The notes under the pieces: generated by a model | The model's input: the letters and a program-made list of their open reading frames with translations, nothing else | Told to the model about the DNA's origin: nothing | Database searches by the model: none | Program-made: the position numbers and the translations under genes | Assembly: GCF_003073045.1 (NCBI RefSeq) | Contig: NC_037600.1 | Location: forward strand, 16,384,352-16,448,351 | Reading direction: 5' to 3' | DNA length: 64,000 bases | DNA from: Pomacea canaliculata | Lineage: Eukaryota > Mollusca > Gastropoda > Architaenioglossa > Ampullariidae | Part shown: in pieces, positions 48,776 to 63,500 of the stretch | Numbering within the stretch: position 1 is the first letter of the stretch | How the letters are laid out: each line of letters starts with the position of its first letter

Positions 48776-51700
48776 CTGGATTGTAAGGACTGATTGTGTC
48801 CTCAGAGACCAGTATCAGTGAAGGGACGAGTCAATGAACGAAAACAGTTTTGGATCGCTTACCTGTCCTCGGGGATCATTAACCACTACTCGAAGCGCTT
48901 GTCAGTTTATTTAGCTAAATACCTAGTTTATATACTTTGCATAGTTTGACTTATTTTTATGCAGTACTATATACACTTTAACCTAGGTATTCGTTTTAGT
49001 GTAATACCCAGCATACTCTAATTGCACTTTTTTTTCTCATTTGGTCCATTCGACGTGATTGGGAGAGAGATAGTATGAGCTGAAGAATAAAGAAAATCAG
49101 AAATATTCAATTATTGTTATCGTTCACAATATGACGCTTAAAATCTGTTTAACTCTAGAACGAAAAATATATTGACATAGAGACATGCAGATAACCAGCT
49201 GTCAGTATTAATTAATAAAAATATCAAAGCATTAGAGTAAGCTGTGAAAAGAACAGTTCTGCGACTGGCCAGGTGTGGTTCAAAGGCTCATTTATGAGCA
49301 CACGTGGGATTTTAACCAGTTCTTCATTAACTTTGTGGAGCGTTTTTTTTTTTTTTTAAATTTAACAGTAGATAAATCAAGGGTTTCCCCTCTCGTTTAT
49401 GCTGATATTAGCTTCATCTATCTATAACATACGTTTTCAGATCGCAGAACAAAGTGTATTAATATACAAGGCATGGAGAAGACGGCACAGTAGAAGGCGC
49501 TGATTGTCACGGGAAGTATAAAGCTGCACGCTCGTTGACTTCCTTGTCAGCAAAACCACGCAGACCCCAACAGGGTGTTCGTTGGATGATAGTGCACGCG
49601 CCTGGTGCCGCCAGTCACAGATATGAAAGTTTATGTAGGTGACCTTCAGTTGCTAGCTAAAGAAAATCACATCAGATCAGTGAATGACACAATCACACAG
49701 CGGTCACCACCCGGGCATAGCACGATCACACAACACCTGCCACCTGAACGCGAACTTTTTTCCCCTCCACCCGCTGTGCAGCTTGCCGATAATATGCACT
49801 TCTGAAGCTGAGCTGTTGCTTTGATGTGAATCCAATGGAGCTTGGTGACAAAGCGTGTGTGGGTGTCTGAGAGAGAGAGAGAACATGCGTGCATGCTTAA
49901 CTCTCATCATAGTTATACTTTTTTCATTTTCTAAAGATTGTGCTCGTTTCGGTGGGTTTCTGTAATTTGAATATCTTGCGTAATTTTTTTAGAAACTGGA
50001 TTACTGCATAAGTTACTGTCAGAGTTAAATTTTGGGTTATAGTTAGGGTCTATGCTTGGGGCTTGAGACTTTCAGCACGTGTGAGAAGAGTAATGTTGCC
50101 ACCCGGACACACGCAATCCCACCACGCCCACCACCCGGATGCAGTCGACAGTGGTGCGGGTACGAGAGAAAGGGTATATTCTGCAATATTCATAACTGTG
50201 CGAAAATAAAGCAGTGGCAGTCGCTCTGTCGGCATACTTAAATCTGGACTGTTGGTGCAACCAATCGCTATCGTGATAAGTGAATGAAAGCATGTGAGAC
50301 AAGACCATTCACCTAATGAAATGTAATATATCTGTGAACTGTTGTCAAATTTGGAGAAAATAGTCCAACTGTTCACTCTCTTGAAGACACATATCGACAT
50401 ATAGCTTTTGTAATTTACAATCCTGAGAAGAAATTCTTTTTTCCCTTCTCTTTAATCCGAGACATTTAAAGACAACGCATATGTAATAGCACAAGGTGTT
50501 TCCGATCCTTGTTTATGCACGTAGAGTCTATGTAGACGGAAATGGGAATGCTTATGGATGTTAAGTAAAACAGTGTTAATAAACAGCAACAGATTCGACG
50601 GTGATGGTCCTATGAAAACTACTTCTAGCTGAAGTCAAAGCAAGTATATATTCTAAGCCATTAAAAACATAATGAAAATACCGTAGACAATGTGTATATT
50701 GGTAAAAAAAAAAAACAAAAAAAAAAAAACCAACAACAAAAAAAACTCTTGCCTAATAGGTTCATTTCAAACAGCACCTAAACTGAGTCGGAATGGAGAA
50801 ATGATCTCGCGTTGTTTTGTCATCTATCCACTGCAATCAAGTCTAGTAAGTGACAGACAGAAACTTTAACAGCGACGACCACAGCAGCAAATTAAAATTC
50901 CATATACTTTATTTGTGTGTATCAAGATTAAGCAATACATTGTTGGTTTGGTGTCTGTTTTGAACACACGTGCAACAAAAAACCAAACCAAACCAAAACA
51001 AAACAACAACAACAACATACAAACCAACAAACAAAACAAAACAACAAAAATATATATATATCGACTGACGCACGCATTTCTCTCTCCTACCGCCTTTTCT
51101 CTCTCTCTCACACACATCACCGTAGAGGAAAGTTAATAGAGACCCTCTCCTTCTTTGCAATGCCCTTCTGCATCCAGTGGATGCCATGTCTGTCTACTGA
51201 CTACAGTACAGCACACCCGAGTTTACATTATCTATATGGAACAGGGAAGGTGTGACAATATAGGTACATATACTGCAATTATTTATGGTGGTTGAATGTA
51301 TGGTCGTATAACGCCATTCAAGTCCATAAAACTGCTCTCTGCAGGCAAAACGTTTCCAAGATGTGAAGCTTCAAACACAAAAGGAGGAGATCCTGAGATG
51401 ATGAGCAACTATATACATGGTGCTCGCATTTAATCAGCTTACTATATCCTTCTAACCCTCGACTTGCGCAAGGAAGCAAAGATGGCAGCCACAGCGAGCT
51501 GCGCCATGGCCAACAGCCAATCAGAAGAGGCTCGTGACGAACTATGACACGTGGGTCCACATGAATGATCTTTGCAGCGATGGCTGAAGCCAGTCGAAGC
51601 TTTATTTGTGTCAATTATTTTCACTCACATGTCTCTGCACGTCTTTCGCCATTTATTCTCGCTGTCTGTCTAGAATTATTCTCGCTGTCTGTCTTGATCA

Positions 51701-52229
51701 TTTCCTGCACAGATCATATGAGCCAGGGTTATCAACAAAATATGTTCAATCACAAATAAATGTCGTTTAATATGCTTTATATATATTATGAAAAAGTAAA
51801 TTAAGAGCATGCGTTGGCTACTTAAAAAGCATTGTACGTATTGTGACATAACGTGTGCATCTCATAGTGAAAGACACGATTCTCGATGAGAATTAAAAAT
51901 TGCAGAATGGGATAAAATTGTGAATAAGTATCGCTTACTGCATTAGCGAAAACCGCATAAACGCTGTGTATATATATATTTATAGTTTGAAATTTGTATA
52001 CTTGTGTACAAGAGAAGCTCGCACTGCTAATTATTTTTGAAAGAAAGTGATAATCAAGAGAATGGTGAAAAATAACGAAAATAAATATTCAAACACATGA
52101 TGCGTGCGTCGTAAATATAAACAATCGCGTAGGTTTGTACCTCGTAGGCACATTTCTTAGTTTTGCTTTGTTGCTCGCCACTCGCATCATAACTTTGAAG
52201 TTTGTAGGGCAGATGACTGACATCGATGC
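48776..52229. other. Gene-poor spacer upstream of EHMT
   Basis: I see simple sequence only: an A-rich block near 50703-50745, an AAC/AAAC-rich block near 50978-51050 and a short direct repeat of TTATTCTCGCTGTCTGTC near 51655-51695. Short open frames on both strands show no homology. Confidence 0.5.
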
Positions 52230-52335
52230 ACGCCGACTGTCAGCGCGGGAAATTCAGGCTATGAGAACAGTCGCCAGTGCGCATGCGCGGTAGGTTTGTT
52301 TCTTCATGGCGGCCTCCGAAGATTTTGTGGAGTGG
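52230..52335 (+). promoter_or_regulatory. EHMT promoter and 5' UTR start
   Basis: A perfect NRF1 palindrome TGCGCATGCGC (52278-52288) is followed by a YY1-like CATGGCGGCC (52305-52314), a pairing typical of TATA-less housekeeping promoters. The ATG in the YY1 site opens only a short frame that stops within 19 codons. Confidence 0.65.
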
Positions 52336-53871
52336 GTACTGTATGCTTTGCTTGTGGCCTAAATCCTTCAGAATGCTCGCAGTGTGACCTATCTATATCT
52401 TTTATGCCCTTTAGTATCTGAAATGTAGATTCTTCAACTTTCATCCAGGATTAGTGCTTATTATTATAACAAAACTTCAAGCAAGCATGGTGGTAATCAT
52501 TCTTCACGATTGGCGAGAAGTCGACCTTTCATGATGGCCAATGTATTACATGTGGGAAAGTACGCTTTTGCCTGATATTTACTTGGGGGAAATACAGTGT
52601 TATGCGACAGATATATACAGCATGAAAATTATTTTGGTGTGGAATGAAGGGATTTCTATTGTTCATGAAAGAAACAGAGAAGGTACTTTGATTTTTGCCG
52701 TTGGTGCCCGGAAGCAGTGGTGACAAGTTAACTGACAAGTATGCGTGCTGTCAGTGTGTTTGTAAGAGACATATTTTCCTGCTTCCTTTGCATTTAAGGG
52801 TAGTATTGCATGCAGGACTTTCCCAAGCTTAAGTGTAGATCCTGGCTAGAGGGAGCGTCGTCTATTACTACCTCAGTGAATTCTGTTTTATGTATCCACT
52901 TCAGCTTGCTCTTAAACTAAAGTATTTGCTTAAAACTAAACGTCAAAAACTATAGATATGAATTTACAATCAGTATTGTTTAACAGATGTATATGTCATT
53001 CTTTGGCTACATAAGCTTATATAAGTGCGATGAAATTTCCCTGAGAATGATCATGCGAGAAAAAGATTATAACAGTGACATAGTTTACAAAAAGACAGCT
53101 GACATCATTCTGTCATAACTTTTTGGAGAGGAAAGGATTGGTAGTCACTGATAGACTTTCACTCCATACACCTGTCTTGTCTATAGATGTTAATTGCCAG
53201 TGGTCATAATATCTGTTTGCATACAAGATTTAGATGTCTTATTGACTACAACAGTCTACTAATTAATTTGCTTTTAGAAGATTCATATCAGTAGTAACAG
53301 AAAATTTGTTTGGAAATAATATAATTCTAAGGTTGATAAATTTGCAAACAAAGAATATTAACAAAGTAGGTCAATTACAGAGGATAAAAGAAATAACAAA
53401 GTGTAAAAAGAAATTTTCTTTCACAGATACTGACAAAGGATTTCACAAATCTGCATTAAACTGAACTGTCTGATTTGCTGCAGGTGAGTACCATTTATTT
53501 GAAATGTCAGTCTTTGAACCAGGTAAGAGATATGCATGTCCAAGTTATATTTTCAGTGTGCTTTTAAAGTAATTAATTGAATGACCTTAGGCATTCAGGA
53601 AGTATCATTTTTGTGATCTGTAGTGGAAATAAAAAAAAAAATGTGTTGGCCAGCTTAGTGTGTAAGCCTTGGATCTAGCTGTTTAACAGGGGAGTTCATC
53701 TTGTTTGTTTCCTTTCTGTTTAAGTGACACTTCCTGTTCATCAAGTATGAAAAGAGACCGAAGCTGTCTTGTATTTTGTGCTATTCACTCAGTACTAATG
53801 TATTCTATAACATGCTTGTTGGAACTTTATTTTTACATATTATTTTTACACATAGCTTTTTGTCATTTTAG

Positions 53872-53911
53872 GACAGGAGATTAGATGTTGCTGCTGCACT
53901 TGCTGTAGGAG
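53872..53911 (+). other. Probable EHMT 5' UTR exon
   Basis: A 40 bp segment has a good acceptor (CATTTTAG) and a strong donor (GTGAGT). Joined to the next exon at 54531 it puts an in-frame TAG upstream, which supports the 54531 ATG as the start. A second candidate donor, TGCAG/GTGAGT, lies at about 53484. Confidence 0.55.
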
Positions 53912-54530
53912 GTGAGTTGTGGGAGGGAGGAATTGTCTGTACACACTTGCACATTGATATCAAATACAGTATATTTTAAGAAGAGGTTTGTACAGGTTTT
54001 GCCAACAGAAATATTAGTTTGTCCTTCATATTAAAAAAATTGTCTTTGGTATTTAATTCCGTCTACACCTCATAATAGGCAGAAAATGGAAAAAATTCCT
54101 TTTTTTAAAAAAATCTGACTTTTGAAATCTTGGGAAATTTTAAGGTTGCGCAGTGGGATAAATAACAAATTACCAATTCTACTGACAATCATTTATCATG
54201 AAGCAAAAAATGAGTAATTTGGTAGATGCTGTACAAACTAATGATTAAATAAAAATAGAGAAGGTATACATGTTTGTAACCTTGAGTGAATAGCAGATTT
54301 AAATAAGATGCAAATGTTCTCCAAAATAATTAAAATCAACCTTTTTTCATATAAAATAAATATTATAACCTTTTCCCATGGAGATAGTTTTTCACTCTGT
54401 TAACAGTTCTATCTTTACATAGATAATCATGTATAGTAAATACAAAATAATCTTTGCTGAAAAGATAATGTGGAATATTAGAATAGCCTCAGATCATTTA
54501 AAAAATTATTGAGAAAAACATTTAATGCAG

Positions 54531-57500
54531 ATGGAGACAGTGGAGCAGTCAGAAGGTCAATCATCTCTTGAAGTGAAGGAGACCAAAATGGTGACATCTC
54601 ATGGAGTTAATGGGGAGACAGAGCCACATCTTCCTGTAAAAGATGCCTGCAAAAGACAGTCGCCTCCATCTTCACCATCCTGTAATTCTCCGGAAGCACT
54701 GGTGAACTCTGGAACCAATAATCCCCTGAATGTCAACTTGAAAGAGAGCAAAGCCTCTCTTTTAGATGCAGATGGTGATGTTGAACCCAACAAATCCATT
54801 TCAGTTCAGCCGATTGAGCACGACTGTGTAGAACGCTTTTGTTTGTCTGAAGTGACTAACTCTGAAAAATCAGATGTATCAGAGAAGGCAACAATAGAGA
54901 AGGTAATTTCCAAAGGCAGGTGTGATACCGATAACCTTGATTGTGCAGAGGAAAGGGATGCTTCTAGCACAGGTTTTGGTGAAGTCTTGCCAAAAGGTGG
55001 TATTGCCTCAGAAGTTTGCTCCTCAGATAAAAACAGCGGTCAAGTGGAGAGAGGGAGTGATCAAGTGACCAAAGCTGCAAATGAAGCAGAAATATGTGCA
55101 CATGATCCAGATGCATCTTCTGAGGAAAGCAAGAACGGTGGAAATGAGTCTGAAAAAGAAAATATTCCTGTGGCTGACCACATGAAAATCAAAGAAGCTC
55201 AAAGTGAGACTGTGGGTGGACTTTTTAATGAAGAAGGTAAACAGGATGATTCTAAAAATTGTTCAAGTGGTGGCTGTGTACCTCATGTTGAGAATACTAA
55301 AGCTGTTTTTAGTAAGCTAGTTGAAGAGAGAATTCCACAGAATGCAGAATCTGTCAGCATGGATGATGGGGAGAAGGGTATTGCAGAGCATCCAACAACT
55401 GATGACGATGTCAAGCCAGTTGTCATTGTGAAAGAGAGTGAAGCGGATAACATGAGAATAAAAACAGAACAGCCTTGTAGTGAAATGTCCTCTGGAAACA
55501 GTAACTTTCAACACCCCCTTGGAAAATCTGTGCCAGACTCCTCGGCTACAAAACCCGCAAGCAAGATGAAGGCCAGAAAATCAGGACAGCCTGTCCGGCA
55601 GGCACCCATGATAATCCGCAAAGATGGCAGCACTTCTGAACCAGGGACCATCAAGATCACCAATCTTCATCCAACAGCAAACATCACTTTGAAACTTTCA
55701 GAGTTGGAGGAAATGTTAAAAGTGAAGGACAAATGTGTCAGACCATTTGCAGGTGGGGAAAATGCAAAGAAAGATCGAAGCAGTGATGGTGGAATGTCAA
55801 GAATGGATACAGCAAACAGTGTTGCAGATTCAATCAAGGTGGAGCCTGAGGATTCTGAACCTTCAACTTCCCAGCAAAGTAAAGACGTGAAGGCCAAAAG
55901 AAAACTCAGGGTTAAACTTAGAAAAAAGCGGCGACGTGGCACTTACGATTTTCCTGGCAAAAAACCTCAGAAAAAGAAACGACTTTCTGGGAAAGAAAGT
56001 GATGATGAATCGTGTTTCCCATGTAATGATAAGTTGTTTGATCCTTTGAGACATGTTGGTCGAAAATCTATAGGATCACCTCGTAAACAATACAACGTCC
56101 TGGATTTATTGACCAAAAACTCACACAGGGCTTTTATGAAGAGGCGTAACACCTTTATACGTCGCAAATGTCGTGAAAGTCCTCTGAAAGGAAAATCTAT
56201 TATGGACATGTTACGGGGAAAAAGGCGGACTTCTGGAGACTCTGGCACTGAATCTGCAGGTGTTGTGCATGAAAAAATGTCTGTAAGTGTCATTTATTTT
56301 GTTTCAGCTTTTGTGTAAATTTAAGGTGACTGCAATTGGGATTAAATTACTGGAGATGTTTCTGTATTAGTTGAACTTACATTGTAGCATGGAGATGTTT
56401 AATACTTTGAGTCTGGACCTTGACTTTTGATTCTGATATCCATAATAAACTTAACGTGGCATGAAGATGAATTCATTTATAAATTCTTATTAATTATTAA
56501 TTTATTCATAAATAAAAATTATAATTAAAGTTCAAAGTTAAGAGAAGCTGTACTTGTAAAGTCAAAGGAAAAGTATATCAAATCACATTTCAAAAAAAGA
56601 AATTTTGCTTTAGACCTATGCAAAATTGATGGTCACTGTAATGATTAGTCCTGTATTCATGTGATTTTATGAATAACGTGACATAAAAATGAAGAACTTT
56701 AGTGTTGGAAAAAGGCTTGAAAATGATGAAAATTGCTTACCATCACTGTTTGTGCCCTCATGTCACGGTCGTTTTTAAAAAGAAAAAGAAAGGTACATCC
56801 AAAAATATTCAAAATCTTCAAATTAACGATTTTATTTTAATTTGCAAAGGGATGTAACTCAAATGTGATTTACCTAGCTAAATGACTAGATGTTGCCTCT
56901 TTTTGTTTATATAGTTGTGCAGCAAAAATTATTGAATATGACAGACATAAGTGGGCGGCCCGATCTCAATAGCTGCTCAAAGAAACATATTTGTCTAATG
57001 AATTAAGAAGTTTAGAATTGGTTATACCTATGGTGCAAATCTATTAATCATTTTTCATATAAATGTCTTCAGTAGTTTTGCACACTTGAGATTAAACTTG
57101 GGGATTTACTGTTTACCCAAATGTGTAATTGCTAATGCTGTGATCACAAATATTTACAAGCTATTTCATGAACTGTTTGTTGTGTGTGTTTTTTTTTCAG
57201 GCAACTCACAGCTCACCAAGTAATTTGGCAACAGGTAGTACAATCTGCAACTGTTTTAAGGTTTTCCAAAGAACAACATTATTTTCAGAGGATTGTTGTG
57301 TTTAAACAAAGCAGTCTAAAACAACTATTAATAGTAATTCTCTTTCATAAAGAGAGGAGTCAACCCCATTGATAGGTTTTGTTTTTATCTTGCCTAATAC
57401 TTAATAAAAATGCTTAGGATTTGTCTTTGAAGTGTGTATGTGTGTATATATTTAGTGTCAAACTTCTGTAAGTCAATCTTCCGTAAGTCAAAATTCTCCC

Positions 57501-60500
57501 TAACTTGAATTTTAAACATCAGTTGGCTGGTTTCCCATTAAAGCAATGCATATTCAACTTCCGCAGCTTGAATCGGCCTTGCCAAAATCTTCTGCAGCTT
57601 AAATAATTTTAAGCCGGTCAGCATGTTGAAAATATGTCAGAAAGTGTAAAATTGCTCCCATATTTTCCTTTCTGTATAGGAAATACGTGTACGATAAGTG
57701 CAACTCCATCTCCGCAGAGTGTCGGAGTGGATTTAAAAGAATGACAATGTTTTACTGTCATTGACTTGTTTATTTTAAAAGAAATGAAGAGAAAATACTG
57801 TATTTGCTGCCAGCACCATAGAAGCCTTGATTAATGAAGTCAAAGACTGGATGGAGTCAAAACAAACAGAAACTTAACTCATTGAACTCGGCTAGGCTAG
57901 AGAGCAGTTTGACCCACTGGTAGGGATGACTTGTTCCCTTTTCCAAAAAATTATTAAAAAACAACTAAAGGAGGTAGAAGAATAATTCAAACTGATAATG
58001 ATAGATCAAAATGTGTAGAGAAGGAACAAACTATCTGAAACTTGCTCGAGAGCTCACTTTTATTTTTGTAATTCATACAGAATCGGGTAGATGAAGTGAA
58101 GTTTTTCAAGCACCTGTTTACACAGGTTGTCATCAAACAAGAAGTTAGACTAATAGGAACAGAGTGTGATGTTTGAAAACCAAGATGAAATGCACACACA
58201 TTGTTCTTGTCCATAGAAATTCACAAATGATGCCAGAATTCTTTAAAAAAAAAAAAAAACAGTAAATGGTTGAATTGACTGCTCTCTACACCCCAAATCT
58301 GGTTGTCATTTATACATAAGAAGTTATGTAGTTTTTGCTTCTAGTATCATCACTGCTGCAGAATGTGTGTTTCTTTAATAATAATTATGAAGTCTGTACA
58401 TACAGGTTTTTAGTAGTGTAGTTATTGGTTTCTTTACATTGGTTGCTTTAACTGTCATTACAACTGACACTGACATGCAGTTACTGTGTGTTGAAATATA
58501 CATTTTGCTAGTTTGAAAAAATATGTAACTATAAGTTGGTGTTGCCTTCTTACTTTTCCCACAGTTCAGTTTATTAAAAATATTTCACCATCTTTTCAGG
58601 GGACAGCAAAAACAGTGAACGTTTGGAAAAACAGCGAAAGCGAAGAATTTCAGGTTGGCTAGCTTTACAAATAGTTAAATTTCTAAACAAAGTGTGCCCT
58701 TTAAACTGTACTTTTAAAAAAAAATACTTTATCAATATTTATAACTATATATTCTGTCCATATCTGCTTATCCCACTTTGGTCCTCAATTGTACGGGACA
58801 ATGATACAAGCTGACTGTCCATGCGTGAAACTATGTTGCACCAGTGTTTTGGTTTTTTTTTCTTTGTGTGATTTCCAGCTGAAAGTGTTCAGTCTTCAAC
58901 TGTGCGGGAAGATGACAGTGCAGCCATTGCAGGTAAGCTTATTAAGGGAAAAACTTTGGAGTCCATTTTACTTTAAGAACCAAAAGAATGCAAACCTAAA
59001 GTAGGTCTTTCATCCCTTGCTGGAAGTAGATGCATCATGGGAACTGAATTTATTAAGTAAAAAAGTAAAGGTTGTCCCCTAATCTTTTCAGATTGTTGGG
59101 GAGTGAGGTGACAGAGACCCCACTTGGGGCCAGTCTTATGTGAGGGAAATGCCCATCCTCTCCCTTGCTGCCTTATCTTCTCCCAACTCTCTAAAGAGTC
59201 ATGTACCCATTCCTGCCAGCTGGGTCAGCTGGGGAAAGTTTGCTGCACTACATAGGTATCGAACCTGTGTGCCTCTCATTTCAGACACCAGCCCTTTGAT
59301 CACTTAGCTACTTCCCCAAATTTACTAGATTCAGTAAATTTTATTTTTCCTTATTGAAATTTGAAGCTGTGCAAGTAGGCTGACACATTTGAGACCAAAT
59401 GAACATTCAGCTGCCTTTATAAGAAATAGAAAAAATCCCCAAGGAATTGACAAGTGTCAACTATGGGTGTTTTTTGGTTAAGGCTGAGAAGACAGAGAGG
59501 GACACAATATGGAGGTTGTTGTGCTTGACCTTCCAGTTAATGTCCTAGACACTTAAACCACTTCTGCCACCTGTCCCTGTAGTCACTGAATTGTATGAAT
59601 CAGGACATTTTACTGGTAAGATGAGCTGAGCTGTTGGCCCAGGAGTGTTACTCATATATAAAGTATGTTTGCATCAGTCTGTTGCATCCTCCACAGGAAA
59701 ACGTCAGAAGACAGAGGATAGTCCTGACACTCCTCCCCCTGTGCTGCAGCCGGTGGTGATGGTGGTCACCAAACATCTCCCCAACACACCAGGGCTGCGC
59801 TCCATCTTACCAAAACTGAGTGCCTCCAGCACTCCTTCCTCCCCCTCCTCCCAAGCCACTCCTGTTGTGGTACCTGCTGGACAACCAATCCTCCTGGCCG
59901 CGTCCTCACTGCTGGTGCCAGGAAGTAAAGTCTCTCTCGTGCCTGCTACGTTGACCGCTGGTGCCAAGACTGCACTGCCTCTGCTGACCAGCCTGGCTCC
60001 TTCGTCTGCTGCTGGTGTGACCAGAGGCGTGGCAACCTTGCTCAACTTTCAGCCCAAATCCTCACACCCCCTTGCCAAAAGCTCAGATGCCTTGAGAGCG
60101 TTGCTGACAAAGTCCGCCTCCCTGGGAAAAACTGTGTCGGTGATACCAGGTCCTCTCACCACAGCCACAGTAGTTTCAGTTCCAACCTCAACCTTGATGA
60201 CCTCAACAACCATGTCGGCAGCTTTAGATAAAAGTCAGGTTGTAAACAAGATAAGCATGTCATCCAGGTCTACAGCCAAACCGATGTCTTCATCTTCCTC
60301 CACCACCTCCTCTTCCTCTTCATTATCGGATGCTGCCGAGGCCAAGTCATCGAGATCAATGCCAAATGGTCTGTCTCTGCCTGTGACACCACCCAAGACA
60401 CCAGAAGAAGAATCAAATACGGATGGGTCTGTTTCGGTGAGCTGTCTTTGTGGTTTTTTTTTTTTTTTCCAACTTCATACCCCGGTGCAGTTCATAGTAA

Positions 60501-63500
60501 ATTAAATATTTACTTTCTTTAAGCCGACAGCTAATTTGCAAATCTTGCAGAGCTTTGTCTTTATAGATCTTTTGTGCATGGAGACAACATAACTATTTGA
60601 ATTTGTTGTGACACTTCTATTATTGCATCCAAACTACTTTGGAACATTTTTAAGTATCTGATATTTTTCTTTACTTTTCTCTCTTTTTTTTCATGGTTTT
60701 GTAGGGGCTAGAATACTTTTAAAAAGAAAATTTGTTCATAACTAGTTGAGAAAACCAGGGACTAGTCATAGATTGTGCTGAAAGATGTATGCTTGTTTGA
60801 TTTTGATGCAGTTAACAACCCCAGACAGTGATGTTGTTCCACTTTGTTGCTGCAAGATTGGTGGTGCCAATTTCTCCCGATTATCAACAGGGGCAACTTA
60901 TTGCCAAGCTCTGGACTCTGTTGATGGAAAGGTTAACATTCATTAATCATTTCTTTTTAAACACTTGTCTATGTTATAAAACTACAGGAGTGAAGGTTTT
61001 TTTCTTGTGTGTGTTTTTTTTTTCAAGATGCTTGTTGTGAAGGACAGTTATACAAGCTGGTTAGGTTCTGAGTTATGCTCTTGGGTTTCACTAATAAATT
61101 GATCTGGAAATGTATGCAATGTCCATCATGAAAAGGATTCTTTGCATTCATCATCATGAAAATCAGTCTGGACATGGTTTGTTAACAGGTCCTTGGTTGC
61201 TGTAACAAAGTGACAAACACACAACTGGTGCGTCCAGGTGTTAAGATTCCATTCATGGCAGTCTGCGAGGTGCATCGCAAGCGCCTTAAAATGCATCAGT
61301 GCTGCCCTGGCTGTGGACATTTTTGCACTCAGGTGAGAAGATTTTGACACATACACAGTCTCTCTCTCTTTTCCTAAAATGGTTTAGGAAAGCAAGCACA
61401 AAGGCGTTTGCTATTACCTGTTGTTTATTTTATGTGTAGTCTTGCATTTGCAAGTAAAGTACAACTCTAAGCTTGACATTTTCTAAATTTTTATTAGGTC
61501 TAGTCGTCTTTCTTTGGCAGGTAAAGTATAACTTTGAGCTTGTATAGCAGGAATATTATGGTATATGCATGCACTGGTTCTGTTATGTTTTGTAGTTTTT
61601 CAAGGGTGAAGCAGCAATTACAAAATGCAAATACAAATTTAAATAAAGAACGAGTAACTAATTTTATGTAAAGAGGAGGCATGCATTTTGTTTTTACTCT
61701 TTGGGTAAAGGAAGTTATAATCAAAATTACTCTGATGTGTTTTTTTAATATGAGTTTGTATTTTATTCATCCATTATCAGAGATTTGTGTGTTATTAAAA
61801 ATGCTGTCAACTTCTCGAGTCAGTTTTAAATGTTTTGGTAGATGATGAGACCGTAGATTATATTGAAGTGCAGGAGCCATGCTTGCATTATTTTTGACAG
61901 GGAAAATTTTTACAATGTCGTCGAGAAGGGGGAAGCTCAGTGCACAACTTTCACAAGCAGTGTCAGACAGTTCGTGATGCACGGCTTTTCTGCCCTCATT
62001 GTGGGGAAGAATCGGGACAGATGGAGGTTAATCTAACACTCCACGAACCTAGACCTAACCAGTCAACAGAGCAGATCCGTGCCAACCTTCGAAAGACAAT
62101 GTAAGTGGTTTTCTTTTTTATCTGCTAAAAAGAAAAATGTCTTTTGCTCTTCTTTACAATAGATATTTTGTTTTTATTGTTGTGTTTGCGTGCTTGAAAA
62201 ACAGACCAAATGGCTAGGGAGGGTCATTGATGGCTGCCTATATGTACAGTCCAGAGGATTAAAACTGGATGAGATTTTAGAATACAACTTACACAGCCTT
62301 TCTTTTTTCTCTCTCTCTTGCAGTTTAAAGGCCAAAATGAGCTTTTCCATGCTTAAAAAATCCACAGGAGAAGCACAGCCTGGGACAGCAGTCACTCTTC
62401 CTAATTCTAAAACAATATCCACAGGTAATTAGCATGTGTGCTAATATGTATATTAATATTTAATATAAATAAAAATTTGCACTAATACTATATACAATAG
62501 ATTTTATCATTGTGTTTCACAAATCATAGTATACACCTGCAGTTGCTGGTATTCATTGGTTAGAGGGTTTGTACATCATAAGTTTCACTGTATTTAGATT
62601 TTTAGAATAAATTGATAACTTAAAAGTTATTTTTTTCATCAAGATAAAAAAAATTTTTTTTTTCTTTGACATTACCAAATGATATAAGCATATGGAGAGA
62701 AAAAAAATGTAGAGTATCTTTTTTTCAGATGGTTTACCAACAGGTCCAGATAAAGGTTATCTCGAGAAGCTTTTGAAACTATGCATTGCAAAGGAAGAAA
62801 GGTAAGATAGAATCTGTTTATATCTGAGAGAGAGAGAGAGTGTGTGTGTATGAGAGAGAAGGTGCACATGTGTATTTGTATGTGTGCAAATATCGGTAGC
62901 AAGCATGGACAATAAAAAGGGAGAACTTTCATTTTATTTAGTAGTAATTTATTATATTTTTAATTGATAGTAGTCTGAAAATAGCTTTATAACCTAAATC
63001 TCGACAGATACTCAGTCTAATGACAAGGCATTTGTAATCTGGTCTTGCTGTAACCTAATGTAATAAATTTGTGAAAGCAGACAAAATAATTAGCAGATTA
63101 ATGTTTTCATGGTCATAACTATCATTTCTTTTCATTACAATATTGATTGTAACATAGCCATTATTTGGATTGGAATCATGAACTGTGATGGCTGACAAGA
63201 TGACAAAGGAAACTTTAATTGCTTTCGAAATGTGAAATATTGATGTACATTTGCCTGAAATATGTGGTAACTGATTCTGCTAGGCCAAAGAAGTACCGTG
63301 TTCTGCCAAAGAGCATGTATCAGCCAGCCTCTGAAGGTGACCTGGATAAAGTTTTTTATATGCTGAGTGAGTATTTTTGTGATGCATTTGTAACAAATTC
63401 ATAAAAACACATGTTTTTCCATTAAGAATAGTAAAGCTAAAGTTTGAATCGCAAAGATTCAGCTGATCTTACAAAGCTGTGATGCAAAGATATGCTGAAA

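Noticed and set aside
52306..52362. ATG in the EHMT first exon as the translation start
   Set aside because: The frame closes after 18 codons, and the 40 bp exon at 53872 places a stop in frame with the long coding exon. The ATG is part of a YY1-type promoter element.
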